A stretch of DNA of 64,000 nt from NCBI GenBank assembly GCA_002478145.1, contig DLMI01000141.1, positions 1 through 64,000 of the forward strand. Reading direction: 5' to 3'. The DNA is from Acidobacteria bacterium UBA7540. GTDB lineage: Bacteria; Acidobacteriota; Terriglobia; UBA7540. This document shows positions 34,251 to 41,167 of the stretch, one piece after another. The notes below the pieces were generated by a model that did no database searches, had not been told where the DNA came from, and was given only the letters and a program-made list of their open reading frames with translations. Position numbers and translations under genes: made by a program. Each line of letters opens with the position of its first letter. Within the stretch, counting starts at the first letter, position 1.

Positions 34251-35021
34251 ATGCGTGTAGTTGTCAAAGTCGGGACCAGATTGATAGCCCCGGATGGCCA
34301 GATCAACTTCCGTTGGATGCGGTCGCTGATCGATCAACTCGATCTGACGCACCACGAGTATGTGATCGTCAGTTCGGGAGCCATCGCTTGCGGAATGTTC
34401 TCCCTCGGTATCAAGCGGCGGCCGAAGAAACTGGGATTGATGCAGGCCACCGCGGCTGTGGGCCAGAGCCGGCTGATGCACACCTACGAAAGGCTGCTCT
34501 TTGGGAAGAAGGTCGTTGCCCAACTGCTGCTTTCGAGTGACGACTTTTCCTCCCCGGTTCGGTACCGTAACCTCTGCAATACGCTCCGCCAGTTGCTGCA
34601 CATGAAGGTGCTGCCCATCGTCAATGAAAACGACAGCGTTTCGGTCCGGGAGCTCGAAGGGGCGTTCGGTGACAACGACGAGTTGAGCGCTCTTGTGGCT
34701 TCCGCCCTGGGGGCGGACTGGCTGGTTCTGCTCACCGATGTGGACGGCTTCTTCCGGCCCGAGGGCCCCCGAGGAAAGCCCCGGTTGGTGCGGCTGATTC
34801 GTCGCGTCACGCCTGCGATGGAAGCTGCCTGCAACGGGAAAAGCCAGCTTGGGCGCGGCGGGATGCGCTCCAAGTTGCGAGCGGCACTCAGGGCCACGGC
34901 GGCTGGAATCCAAGTGGTGATCGCCAACGGAAACCATCCCCAGGTTATTCCACTTGCCTTGCAGCGCCGCGTCGGGACCTATTTTTCGCCACTGCGGATC
35001 AAGAGTGAGAACCCTTCATGA
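34251..35021 (+). CDS. proB: Glutamate 5-kinase, short form
   Basis: The first enzyme of proline synthesis, phosphorylating glutamate. The 256-residue amino-acid-kinase domain shows KVGTRLI, VSSGAIACGM, PIVNENDSVS, FGDNDELSALVA, LLTDVDGFF and GRGGMRSKL. The C-terminal PUA domain of the common 367-residue form is absent; single-domain ProB enzymes are known elsewhere. The start at 34251 has a GGAG ribosome site 7 bp away; the longer upstream frame is not family-like. proA follows about 200 bp downstream, separated by a palindromic repeat. Loss of the PUA domain may alter feedback by proline, though the allosteric loop lies in the kinase domain. Confidence 0.92.
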   Translation: MRVVVKVGTRLIAPDGQINFRWMRSLIDQLDLTHHEYVIVSSGAIACGMFSLGIKRRPKKLGLMQATAAVGQSRLMHTYERLLFGKKVVAQLLLSSDDFSSPVRYRNLCNTLRQLLHMKVLPIVNENDSVSVRELEGAFGDNDELSALVASALGADWLVLLTDVDGFFRPEGPRGKPRLVRLIRRVTPAMEAACNGKSQLGRGGMRSKLRAALRATAAGIQVVIANGNHPQVIPLALQRRVGTYFSPLRIKSENPS

Positions 35022-35061
35022 GTGTTATGCGGTGGGCAAACCTCACACCCTTGAAAACGGC

Positions 35062-35197
35062 CTGTCATTCCGAGCCCTTCGCCTGTCATTCTGAGCGAAG
35101 CGAAGAATCTCCGCAGTTCGCTCAGGGTAAACTCCGCGAGGAATCTCGCTCTGGCCCGGAAACAATGCGAGATTCCTCGCTTCGCTCGGAATGACAG
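35062..35197. repeat. Palindromic repeat family copy 3, between proB and proA
   Basis: The left end CTGTCATTCCGAG is followed by a second CTGTCATTCTGAGCG, suggesting a nested or rearranged copy. The right end is CTCGGAATGACAG. It occupies most of the proB-proA spacer and could attenuate the operon. Confidence 0.85.
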
Positions 35198-35222
35198 GGG
35201 TGCAGCGGTGAGTGGAAGGATT

Positions 35223-36458
35223 ATGGAATCTACGCCCGACAAACTGCGCAGGGCCCGAACCGCGGCTCTCGACATGGCCTGCTTAAGCACGCAGGAAAAG
35301 AACTCAATTCTTCAAGAGATGGCGGAGCTTATAGCGGGGAACCAGGAGGCAATTCTGGCGGCGAACAGCCTTGACCTTCAATCCAACGACCTCCGTCCCG
35401 CCAGCCGCGACCGTTTACTGCTTAACCCAAAGCGTGTCGACGACATGCTGGTTGGAATCCAGGCTGTCATCGGCTTGCCCGACCCGGTGGGTGAAGTTCT
35501 GTTCGATTGGGTTCGTCCCAACGGCTTGCGCATACGGAAGGTGCGAGTGCCGCTCGGGGTTGTGGGCGTAATCTATGAGTCCCGCCCCAATGTGACGGTG
35601 GATGCCGCGGTCCTGGCGCTCAAAGCCGGGAACGCCGTGGTTCTGCGCGGCGGGCGCGAAGCTGTCCATACCAATGAACTGCTCGTGGAACTTCTTAACC
35701 GGGCACAGGGGTTGCCGGAGGGGGCAATCGAGTTGCTCGATTCCCGTTCCCGTGAGTCTGTGCATGAGCTCATGCGAGCGCGCGGCTACGTGGACGTTCT
35801 GGTGCCGCGCGGCGGAGCGGAATTAATCAATCGCGTGGTGGAGCAAGCCATCGTCCCGGTTATCGAAACCGGGGCAGGGAACTGTCACATTTACGTGGAT
35901 AAGGACGCCGACCTGGATCTTGCGGACAGGATTGTGATCAACGCCAAGACCCAGCGTCCCTCCGTGTGCAACGCCGCTGAAAAGCTGCTCGTCCATCAGG
36001 AAATCGCTGCGGAATACGTGCCGAGAATTGTCGACCGGCTGCGGGCTGCCGGTGTAGAAGTGCGGGGCGACGAGCAGACTTGCCGGCTGGCCGGCGAAGA
36101 CAAGGTGCGAGCCGCTTCTCCGGATGATTGGCTGACCGAGTATTCGGACCTGAAGATGGCTGTGGCGGTGGTGAGTGATGTGGACGCTGCCATCGCCCAC
36201 ATCAACCGGTACTCCACCCGGCACTCCGATGCCATCGTCACCCGTGACGCGACGCGAGCGCAGAGGTTTCTGGACCGGGTGGACTCGGCCGCAGTCTATT
36301 GGAACGCTTCCACACGCTTCACCGATGGAGGTGAATTCGGCTTGGGCGCTGAAATGGGCGTCAGCACCCAGAAACTCCATTGTCGAGGTCCGTTTTCCTT
36401 GCCCGAACTCACTTCCGTGAAGTTCCAGATCGTAGGCTCCGGGCAGATAAGACAGTGA
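35223..36458 (+). CDS. proA: Gamma-glutamyl phosphate reductase
   Basis: The second proline-synthesis enzyme, reducing glutamyl phosphate with NADPH to the semialdehyde. The 411-residue protein belongs to the aldehyde dehydrogenase superfamily. Catalytic Cys249 lies in QRPSVCNAAEKLLVH. Other family blocks are VPLGVVGVIYESRPNVTVDAA, VVLRGGREA, VIETGAGNCHIYVD and FGLGAEMGVSTQKLHCRGP. The ATG at 35223 is preferred; a GTG five codons earlier is possible. It follows proB in the same direction. Confidence 0.95.
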   Translation: MESTPDKLRRARTAALDMACLSTQEKNSILQEMAELIAGNQEAILAANSLDLQSNDLRPASRDRLLLNPKRVDDMLVGIQAVIGLPDPVGEVLFDWVRPNGLRIRKVRVPLGVVGVIYESRPNVTVDAAVLALKAGNAVVLRGGREAVHTNELLVELLNRAQGLPEGAIELLDSRSRESVHELMRARGYVDVLVPRGGAELINRVVEQAIVPVIETGAGNCHIYVDKDADLDLADRIVINAKTQRPSVCNAAEKLLVHQEIAAEYVPRIVDRLRAAGVEVRGDEQTCRLAGEDKVRAASPDDWLTEYSDLKMAVAVVSDVDAAIAHINRYSTRHSDAIVTRDATRAQRFLDRVDSAAVYWNASTRFTDGGEFGLGAEMGVSTQKLHCRGPFSLPELTSVKFQIVGSGQIRQ

Positions 36459-36489
36459 CGAGCGACGAGTGACAAGTGACGAGCCCTGG

Positions 36490-36575
36490 TGTCATTCCGA
36501 GCGCAGCGAGGAATCTCGCTCTGGATGCTTCCTTCACAAACCAGGGCGGGATTCCTCGCTGCGCTCGGAATGACA
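36490..36575. repeat. Palindromic repeat family copy 4 (short form)
   Basis: An 86-bp copy between proA and the RhaT-like gene. It starts TGTCATTCCGAGCGCAGCGA and ends with the complementary CTCGGAATGACA. The loop between GAATCTCGC and GGGATTCC is only about 30 bp. Confidence 0.85.
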
Positions 36576-36635
36576 CCGGAGTGACGAGTCTTCTGATTTC
36601 TAATTTCTGACTTCTGAATTACCGAGGATTCATAT

Positions 36636-37676
36636 ATGTCGAATGTGCCTTTGGCAGTTGGGTTGGCATTGGTGGCTGGAATTCTGAACGGCAGTTTCGC
36701 CACCCCGATAAAGTACGCCAAGTTTTGGAAATGGGAGAACATCTGGTCAGTTTGGGCGGTGGTGGGAATGTTGATGTTTCCGTGGTTCATGGTTTATGTG
36801 ACCGTACCCCACATGGTGGCGTTCTACCAGCAGGTGGGCGCTCAGCAGATTCTTCTCCTGGTGGGATTTGGTGTTGGATTTGGTCTGGCCCAGATATTCT
36901 TCGGGCTGGGCATAGCCGCGCTTGGCATCGCCTTGAATTTCGCCATCGCTATAGGCCTTTCGACCGCACTGGGGTCGCTCGTCCCACTGGTGGCACTGCA
37001 TTCGGAGATGATTTTCACGACCAAAGGCATGGTCATCATCTTAGGGGTCGCCTTGATGCTGGTGGGCATCGTGCTTTGTGCCGTGGCGGGAAGACATAAA
37101 GAGAAGGCCATGCAGAGTTCAGTTCAGGACCAGCAAGAAGGGGCAGGGAAGAGGATGAGTTTCAAGGCCGGATTGATCATCTGCATTCTGGCCGGGGTTG
37201 GTTCTCCTCTGATCAACTTTGGTTTGGCGTTCGGAGCCCCGCTCATTTCCCGTGCCGCCCAACTGGGTGTCAGTCCCAGAAGTCAGACCAATGTAATATG
37301 GGCCCCCTTGGTGACGGCCGCACTCGTGCCCTACCTGATTTACTGCGCCTACCTGTGGAAAAAGAACAAAACGGCAGGCCTCTTTTTCCGCCCTGGAACG
37401 GCCATTAACTGGCTACTGGGCGCGATGATGGGAGTGCTCTGGTTCGGAAGCACACTCATCTACGGTGCGTCCACGGCTGAGCTAGCGGGCCTGGGTCCCG
37501 TATTGGGTTGGCCGCTTTTCATGTCGTCCATTATCATTACCTCCAATGTTTGGGGATTTGTCACAGGCGAATGGAAGACAGCCGGGAAGAAAGCGCTGAC
37601 CACAATGCTGGCGGGGATTCTGTTTCTTATCCTGGGGTTCGTCGCGTTGGCCGTCAGCGGGCGCTTGGCAGGGTGA
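36636..37676 (+). CDS. rhaT: RhaT-type L-rhamnose/proton symporter family transporter
   Basis: A 346-residue inner-membrane transporter with about ten hydrophobic segments. It matches the RhaT family: N-terminal GILNGSFATPIKYAKFWKWENIW, PHMVAFYQ, GFGLAQIFFGLGIAALGIALNFAI and LGPVLGWPLFMSSIIITSNVWG. A basic loop (about 155-175) divides it into two halves, consistent with the drug/metabolite-type duplicated fold. RhaT imports L-rhamnose with protons in Escherichia coli. No rhamnose catabolic genes are nearby, so the sugar specificity is inferred from family only. The next coding sequence is a 47-residue membrane peptide 80 bp downstream. Confidence 0.85.
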   Translation: MSNVPLAVGLALVAGILNGSFATPIKYAKFWKWENIWSVWAVVGMLMFPWFMVYVTVPHMVAFYQQVGAQQILLLVGFGVGFGLAQIFFGLGIAALGIALNFAIAIGLSTALGSLVPLVALHSEMIFTTKGMVIILGVALMLVGIVLCAVAGRHKEKAMQSSVQDQQEGAGKRMSFKAGLIICILAGVGSPLINFGLAFGAPLISRAAQLGVSPRSQTNVIWAPLVTAALVPYLIYCAYLWKKNKTAGLFFRPGTAINWLLGAMMGVLWFGSTLIYGASTAELAGLGPVLGWPLFMSSIIITSNVWGFVTGEWKTAGKKALTTMLAGILFLILGFVALAVSGRLAG

Positions 37677-37757
37677 TGAATAATCTTCTCTGCATGCTAT
37701 TCCGAGCCGGCCAATCTTTTCGCCGGGCGAAAAATCTCGTCATTTATAGGAGGAAGC

Positions 37758-37901
37758 ATGTTTGGAGCGCTGCTGTTTGCTGTGTGTGTCGTCCTACAGT
37801 TTCACTATCACGACTCGATTCCGTGGTACATCTGGGTGCCTGCACTGATTGGACTCTGCGTCTCGTTCGGCGAACCAGCTATGAAGTTGAAAAAGGAATG
37901 A
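37758..37901 (+). CDS. 47-residue small membrane protein
   Basis: A short gene with a near-perfect AGGAGG ribosome site 5 bp before its ATG. The product begins MFGALLFAVCVVLQFHY and has two hydrophobic stretches (about 2-14 and 23-36) separated by a short HDSIPWY turn, ending in a basic MKLKKE. It resembles a two-helix membrane peptide, which would explain its conserved-looking ends. It lies downstream of rhaT in the same direction and could be co-transcribed. No family is recognised. Confidence 0.6.
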   Translation: MFGALLFAVCVVLQFHYHDSIPWYIWVPALIGLCVSFGEPAMKLKKE

Positions 37902-37922
37902 CTGCCTTGTAGGAGGGCCACA

Positions 37923-38073
37923 CAGGCTGCGGAAAAACCCGTTTGGCCTGTCATTCCGAGGAGTCCCGATCTGATCGGGACGACGAGGAATCTCGCACTG
38001 CATTGAAAATACTCAGAGCGAGATTCCTCGCTCCGCTCGGAATGACAGCTTGGAGGGGTTTTTCCGCAGCCTG
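37923..38073. repeat. Palindromic repeat family copy 5 (long form)
   Basis: The TGTCATTCCGAG core is enclosed by an outer inverted repeat, CAGGCTGCGGAAAAAC with GTTTTTCCGCAGCCTG, almost identical to copy 6. Confidence 0.9.
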
Positions 38074-38151
38074 TACAGCCGTCCGTCACGCGAACAGAAA
38101 AGCACGGGGTTCCGAGTGGGCGTTTCGGGTTCGGGCGCGAGTTGGACTGCC

Positions 38152-38406
38152 TCACAACCGCGCCAGGCAGCCTTTGCCGCATGCAACCGGAGCATTTCGA
38201 AACAGCGAGCAATCTCTCACTCCCACCACCTGGAGGCAGCCGAATTCGGCCTCGCGTTGGTCAGCCAAGACTTTGGCGCCAACCCTCTTCTCCGGGCATC
38301 GAACAGACCTCCTCCTTAAGCCCGGCCCCCACTTCCAAATCGCATGGGCAAGAACCACCCAGCAAACCACCACCCCCGATATTTCAAGTGCAATTATGCT
38401 GTTCAT
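38152..38406 (-). CDS. Cysteine-rich small membrane protein
   Basis: An 84-residue protein with an N-terminal membrane segment (IIALEISGVVVCWVVLAHAIW) followed by a compact basic domain. Five cysteines in the soluble part (37, 57, 66, 76, 80) fall in RCPEK, FGCLQV, RDCSLF and VACGKGC. This spacing suggests a metal site or disulfide knot. An AAGGAGG ribosome site lies 10 bp upstream, supporting the start. It is followed by nothing on its strand for some distance and sits next to a STAS gene reading the same way. I believe it is a conserved acidobacterial protein but cannot name a family. Confidence 0.6.
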   Translation of the reverse strand: MNSIIALEISGVVVCWVVLAHAIWKWGPGLRRRSVRCPEKRVGAKVLADQREAEFGCLQVVGVRDCSLFRNAPVACGKGCLARL

Positions 38407-38458
38407 GACCGAGTTCCTCCTTGGCGAGGGAAAAGGCTCTTGGCCTTTCTAGCAACTG

Positions 38459-38827
38459 TCAATCACCGCTTGGGCGCACCGGTTTGGTGAAGCTGGCCAA
38501 CGCTTCTTTTTCGGTTGGATAAATGTCGAACGCCTGCAGTAAGCGATGGGTGGAAAGGATGTTATGAATCAGCCGCGGAACATTCACAAGTTTCAGTTGT
38601 CCTCCCTCCTTGGTAGTTACTATTACCGACTCCACCAACATGCCGATCCCAGTGCTGTCAATGCGCGTCACATTCGCGAGGTCCAGTAGAATGTTGCTCC
38701 AATGATTGGCCAGGAACTCCTTTATGAAACTGCGCACGCTATCGCACTCAGGGCCGGCGACGATTCTGCCGCTAAGATTCAACACGCGGACACCCTGTAC
38801 TTCCCTGTGCTCGATTGTCAGTTGCAT
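38459..38827 (-). CDS. STAS-domain anti-sigma factor antagonist (SpoIIAA-like)
   Basis: A 122-residue single STAS domain. VTRIDSTGIGMLV carries Ser58 at the site phosphorylated by anti-sigma kinases in SpoIIAA and RsbV. The rest follows the family (LDLANV, KLVNVPRLIHNIL, FDIYPTEKEAL). A GGAGA ribosome site and a clear promoter (38851-38879) precede it. A second STAS protein is 540 bp away on the other strand. No anti-sigma kinase or alternative sigma gene is in the window, so the partner is elsewhere. Confidence 0.88.
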   Translation of the reverse strand: MQLTIEHREVQGVRVLNLSGRIVAGPECDSVRSFIKEFLANHWSNILLDLANVTRIDSTGIGMLVESVIVTTKEGGQLKLVNVPRLIHNILSTHRLLQAFDIYPTEKEALASFTKPVRPSGD

Positions 38828-38850
38828 GAGGGCTGTCTCCTTTGCCCTGT

Positions 38851-38879
38851 ATCTTAGGATTTGCCAAGGGATATGTCAA
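38851..38879 (-). promoter_or_regulatory. Sigma70-type promoter of the minus-strand STAS gene
   Basis: TTGACA (38879-38874) and TAAGAT (38856-38851) with exactly 17 bp between them. The predicted start is near 38844, leaving a short leader that contains the GGAGA ribosome site. Confidence 0.65.
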
Positions 38880-38947
38880 CGCGAAGAGCCTGCCCTTTCT
38901 CGAGCAGGATACGGCTTAGCCGTCGATGACACCCGGACAGGTTGAAG

Positions 38948-39088
38948 CAGGCTGCGGAAAAACTCGTTTGGCGTGTCATTCCGAGTAGCCGCAGGCGACG
39001 AGGAATCTCGCATTGTCTTGAAAACACTCAGGGCGAGATTCCTCGCTCCGCTCGGAATGACAGCTTGGAAGGGTTTTTCCGCACCCTG
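38948..39088. repeat. Palindromic repeat family copy 6 (long form)
   Basis: The core TGTCATTCCGAG to CTCGGAATGACA is enclosed by CAGGCTGCGGAAAAAC and GTTTTTCCGCACCCTG. Apart from this copy and the promoter below, the 420 bp between the two STAS genes look non-coding. Confidence 0.9.
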
Positions 39089-39330
39089 TCAAGCCCTTGC
39101 CAATGAATGCTCAAACACGTTGCTGTAAAAAGCCATCCTGCTGTCATCCTCCGGAGTCTGCCGCGCCTTGACGAAGGATATAGTAGTGGCGGTTCGCGAA
39201 GCGCCTCTTGACCGTTACCAAAACTCTCAAAGGAATATTCGCCGTCTTTGACTGTCGCGCCGCGGCCGGTCAACTTTCGACCTCCCTCCTTGTAACACTG
39301 CTGTAACATTTCATAACAGGCAATTAATTA

Positions 39331-39359
39331 TTGACAGAATTCGCGTCGCCCTCTATATT
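39331..39359 (+). promoter_or_regulatory. Sigma70-type promoter of the plus-strand STAS gene
   Basis: TTGACA (39331-39336) and TATATT (39354-39359) have the ideal 17-bp spacing in an AT-rich patch. The predicted start (about 39366) is only 2 nt before the ATG at 39368, and no ribosome site exists, so the message should be leaderless. Confidence 0.7.
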
Positions 39360-39367
39360 ACACAATC

Positions 39368-39718
39368 ATGTGGGACGAGAAGCTTACGATCACAGATACA
39401 CAGGGCGCGCACGAGGGGGAACGAATCCTCCAACTTAATGGTCCACTAACTATCTCCACTCTGTTTGGCCTGCGGGATACTCTGCGGGCTGAAAAGGCGG
39501 CCAGAACGGTGATTCTCGATTTCAGCCAGGTTCCCTACGTGGATTCGGCAGGAGTGGGGGCCATTGTCAACGCGCACGTTTCCCTTCTCAATTCCGGACG
39601 CCGCCTGGTGTTGGTGGCAGTGCAAGACCGGATCACGACGCTGATGAAAGTGACCAGGGTGGACGAGGTCCTAACAATATACCCGACCCTCCAGGAAGCC
39701 CAAGCCGCCGCTCAATGA
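39368..39718 (+). CDS. STAS-domain anti-sigma factor antagonist
   Basis: A 116-residue STAS protein. Ser60 in VPYVDSAGVGAIV is the expected phosphorylation site. LDFSQV, RRLVLVAVQDRITTLMKVTRVDEVLTIYPT complete the fold. It is monocistronic, driven by a strong promoter that predicts a leaderless transcript. Together with the STAS gene at 38459 it suggests a partner-switching circuit regulating a sigma factor or another effector, but the kinase and phosphatase are not in view. Confidence 0.88.
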   Translation: MWDEKLTITDTQGAHEGERILQLNGPLTISTLFGLRDTLRAEKAARTVILDFSQVPYVDSAGVGAIVNAHVSLLNSGRRLVLVAVQDRITTLMKVTRVDEVLTIYPTLQEAQAAAQ

Positions 39719-39926
39719 GAAGCGGGGGTTAAGGCAATTATGAATAGTGAATTATGATAAGTGAATTGGTCACTGCGTTTTGCTTACTTCCATCTGCGTG
39801 CTGCCTTCTGCAATGAATCAATGACTCAATGAGTCAATAAACCAATTTAGTTAGGCCATCGGCCTTCTGCCCTGGGTGTCAGACCCGATGCGAAGACGCA
39901 TCACGGAGACTTAGTCCGGCATCCGT
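39719..39926. other. Non-coding spacer with TCATTGA-type low-complexity text
   Basis: The spacer contains CAATGAATCAATGACTCAATG-like text near 39812, similar to the tandem unit at 23.6 kb. No gene is seen; with the following palindrome it forms the 430-bp gap before the HAD gene. Confidence 0.5.
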
Positions 39927-40151
39927 AGCCCGGATTTCTCACCACGTTTCGACGCTGTTAATGGGTTGCCGGAAGGGCGGGGCTTCAGCCCCGCCGTTAC
40001 AAGGCCTTCCTGATTATTTGTGCGTCCCGTGCCCCGCGCAGTCCCGCAAGCGCGGGACTGCGCGGGGCACGGGACCAACAGAGGGCGGGAGCCGCGATTC
40101 CGGCGGGGCTGAAGCCCCGCCCTTTCAGACCCGTGGTGAGAAACGCGGGCT
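39927..40151. repeat. Nested three-layer palindromic element of 225 bp
   Basis: The outer arms (39927-39946 and 40132-40151) match at 18 of 20 positions. The middle arms are GGCGGGGCTTCAGCCCCGCC near 39976 and GGCGGGGCTGAAGCCCCGCC near 40102, each itself palindromic. The innermost part is a perfect 24-bp stem with an AAGC loop (40024-40075). The right edge supplies the stop codon of the HAD gene on the minus strand. Confidence 0.85.
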
Positions 40152-40644
40152 AGAAGCGCAAGGTTGCTCGAAGCCTGGTCGGCTCAAGCAACAGGTCGAA
40201 GGCGTTCACCGCACCGACCACAAAAATGTTTGCAGCCAGAATCGCGTCCAGCGCGCAACCCTCTCCGTTCTCAACCGCAATTGCCACCCCTCCGGCTTCT
40301 TTCACGACTTTCAAGTGCAGCCTGTCGTTATTCCCGTTGCCGAAGGATGCGACGTATCGGGGATTCAGCCCCACGGCATAGCACCGCTTCTGGACGTCCT
40401 CGTTCTCTCCCTCCAGCCTTCTCCAAACAATCGGCAGGCCTTTCAGCTCTTCTTGCGCTGTCCCGAAGGAATCCGCAGTGACAACGTGAATATCCACGAG
40501 CTCCGCCAGCCGCAGCAGCCGATCTTTGACACCGGTCACAAGCTTTCCGCTGAAGGCCAAGGTCCCTGTGTAATCGCTCAGGATGGCGTCGATTTGCACC
40601 TTGCCGAATCCGGGAATGTCGACTGTGATGCCAGGTTTTTTCAT
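40150..40644 (-). CDS. HAD-superfamily phosphatase (soluble P-type-ATPase-like)
   Basis: A 164-residue HAD protein. The nucleophile Asp24 sits in ILSDYTGTL, which resembles the DKTGT of P-type ATPases. Thr57 lies in VVTADSFG, a basic region follows, and motif IV-like GNGNND is at 102-107. It lacks membrane segments, fitting the soluble 'P-type ATPase-like' HAD group (COG4087). The start at 40644 is preferred because upstream codons derive from half of a palindromic repeat. The substrate is unknown; metal-independent regulation is possible but not shown. Its final codons and TAG come from the edge of the nested palindrome. Confidence 0.8.
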   Translation of the reverse strand: MKKPGITVDIPGFGKVQIDAILSDYTGTLAFSGKLVTGVKDRLLRLAELVDIHVVTADSFGTAQEELKGLPIVWRRLEGENEDVQKRCYAVGLNPRYVASFGNGNNDRLHLKVVKEAGGVAIAVENGEGCALDAILAANIFVVGAVNAFDLLLEPTRLRATLRF

Positions 40645-40664
40645 AGGATAAGTCTCTGGGGATT

Positions 40665-40700
40665 CTGTCATTCCGAGCGCAGCGAGGAATCTCGCTCGGA
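40665..40700. repeat. Palindromic repeat family, solitary half copy
   Basis: Only the left arm (CTGTCATTCCGAGCGCAGCG followed by AGGAATCTCGCTCGG) is present, just upstream of the HAD start codon and beside the frameshifted GIY-YIG gene. It may be the scar of a deletion. Confidence 0.75.
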
Positions 40701-40710
40701 TTTCTTCCAC

Positions 40711-41030
40711 CTACGCCCCAGCCACGCCACCTTGAGTTTTGCACCAAGCGTCGCTTAGGTCTTTCCAATCACGATTCACGGATTCAATTAGGGCAATCTT
40801 CTTCTTTCGGCTCCGCTTTTGATCTGCTTTTCACGCGCGATGGCGGCTAAGATTTCCCCAGACACCTCATAGTACACCAGGCGGTTAATGTTGTAGCGCG
40901 CAGTGAACTCCCCCAGCAGCTTACGGCGGTGTTGGAGCACCCTACGTCCCAAGTTGTTGGTTACCCCCGTGTACAAGGTGCGGGAGGTGCTCGCCATGAT
41001 GTCGACGTAGTAATTCTTCAACGCTCGCAC
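40711..41030 (-). pseudogene. GIY-YIG nuclease-like gene with a frameshift
   Basis: The first part (to 40788 in frame) reads NYYVDIMASTSRTLYTGVTN, LGRRVLQHR, FTARYNINRLVYYEV and AIAREKQIK, a clear UvrC/YhbQ-type GIY-YIG domain, then runs into RRRLP and a stop. Continuing in the other frame gives RKKKIALIESVNRDWKDLSDAW, exactly the C-terminus expected of this family. A single missing A in the AAAA run (40817-40820) explains the shift and would restore the normal spacing. It starts at a GTG or TTG (41030 or 41021). Whether the frameshift is biological or a consensus error is open. Confidence 0.8.
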
Positions 41031-41059
41031 TCCGAACTTCGTCCCTTGGCCCGAAAGCA

Positions 41060-41148
41060 GGGCGAGATTCCTCGCGGAGTTTACCCTGAGCGGCCAGAGA
41101 GAGATCCTTCGCTGCGCTCAGGATGACAGCGAAGGGCTCGGAATGACA
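41060..41148. repeat. Palindromic repeat family copy (variant)
   Basis: Contains GGGCGAGATTCCTCGCGG, then CTTCGCTGCGCTCAGGATGA and CTCGGAATGACA. It matches the right halves of two copies fused together and lies between the GIY-YIG relic and ubiD. Confidence 0.7.
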
Positions 41149-41167
41149 CAGTTCTACAATCCAAAAT

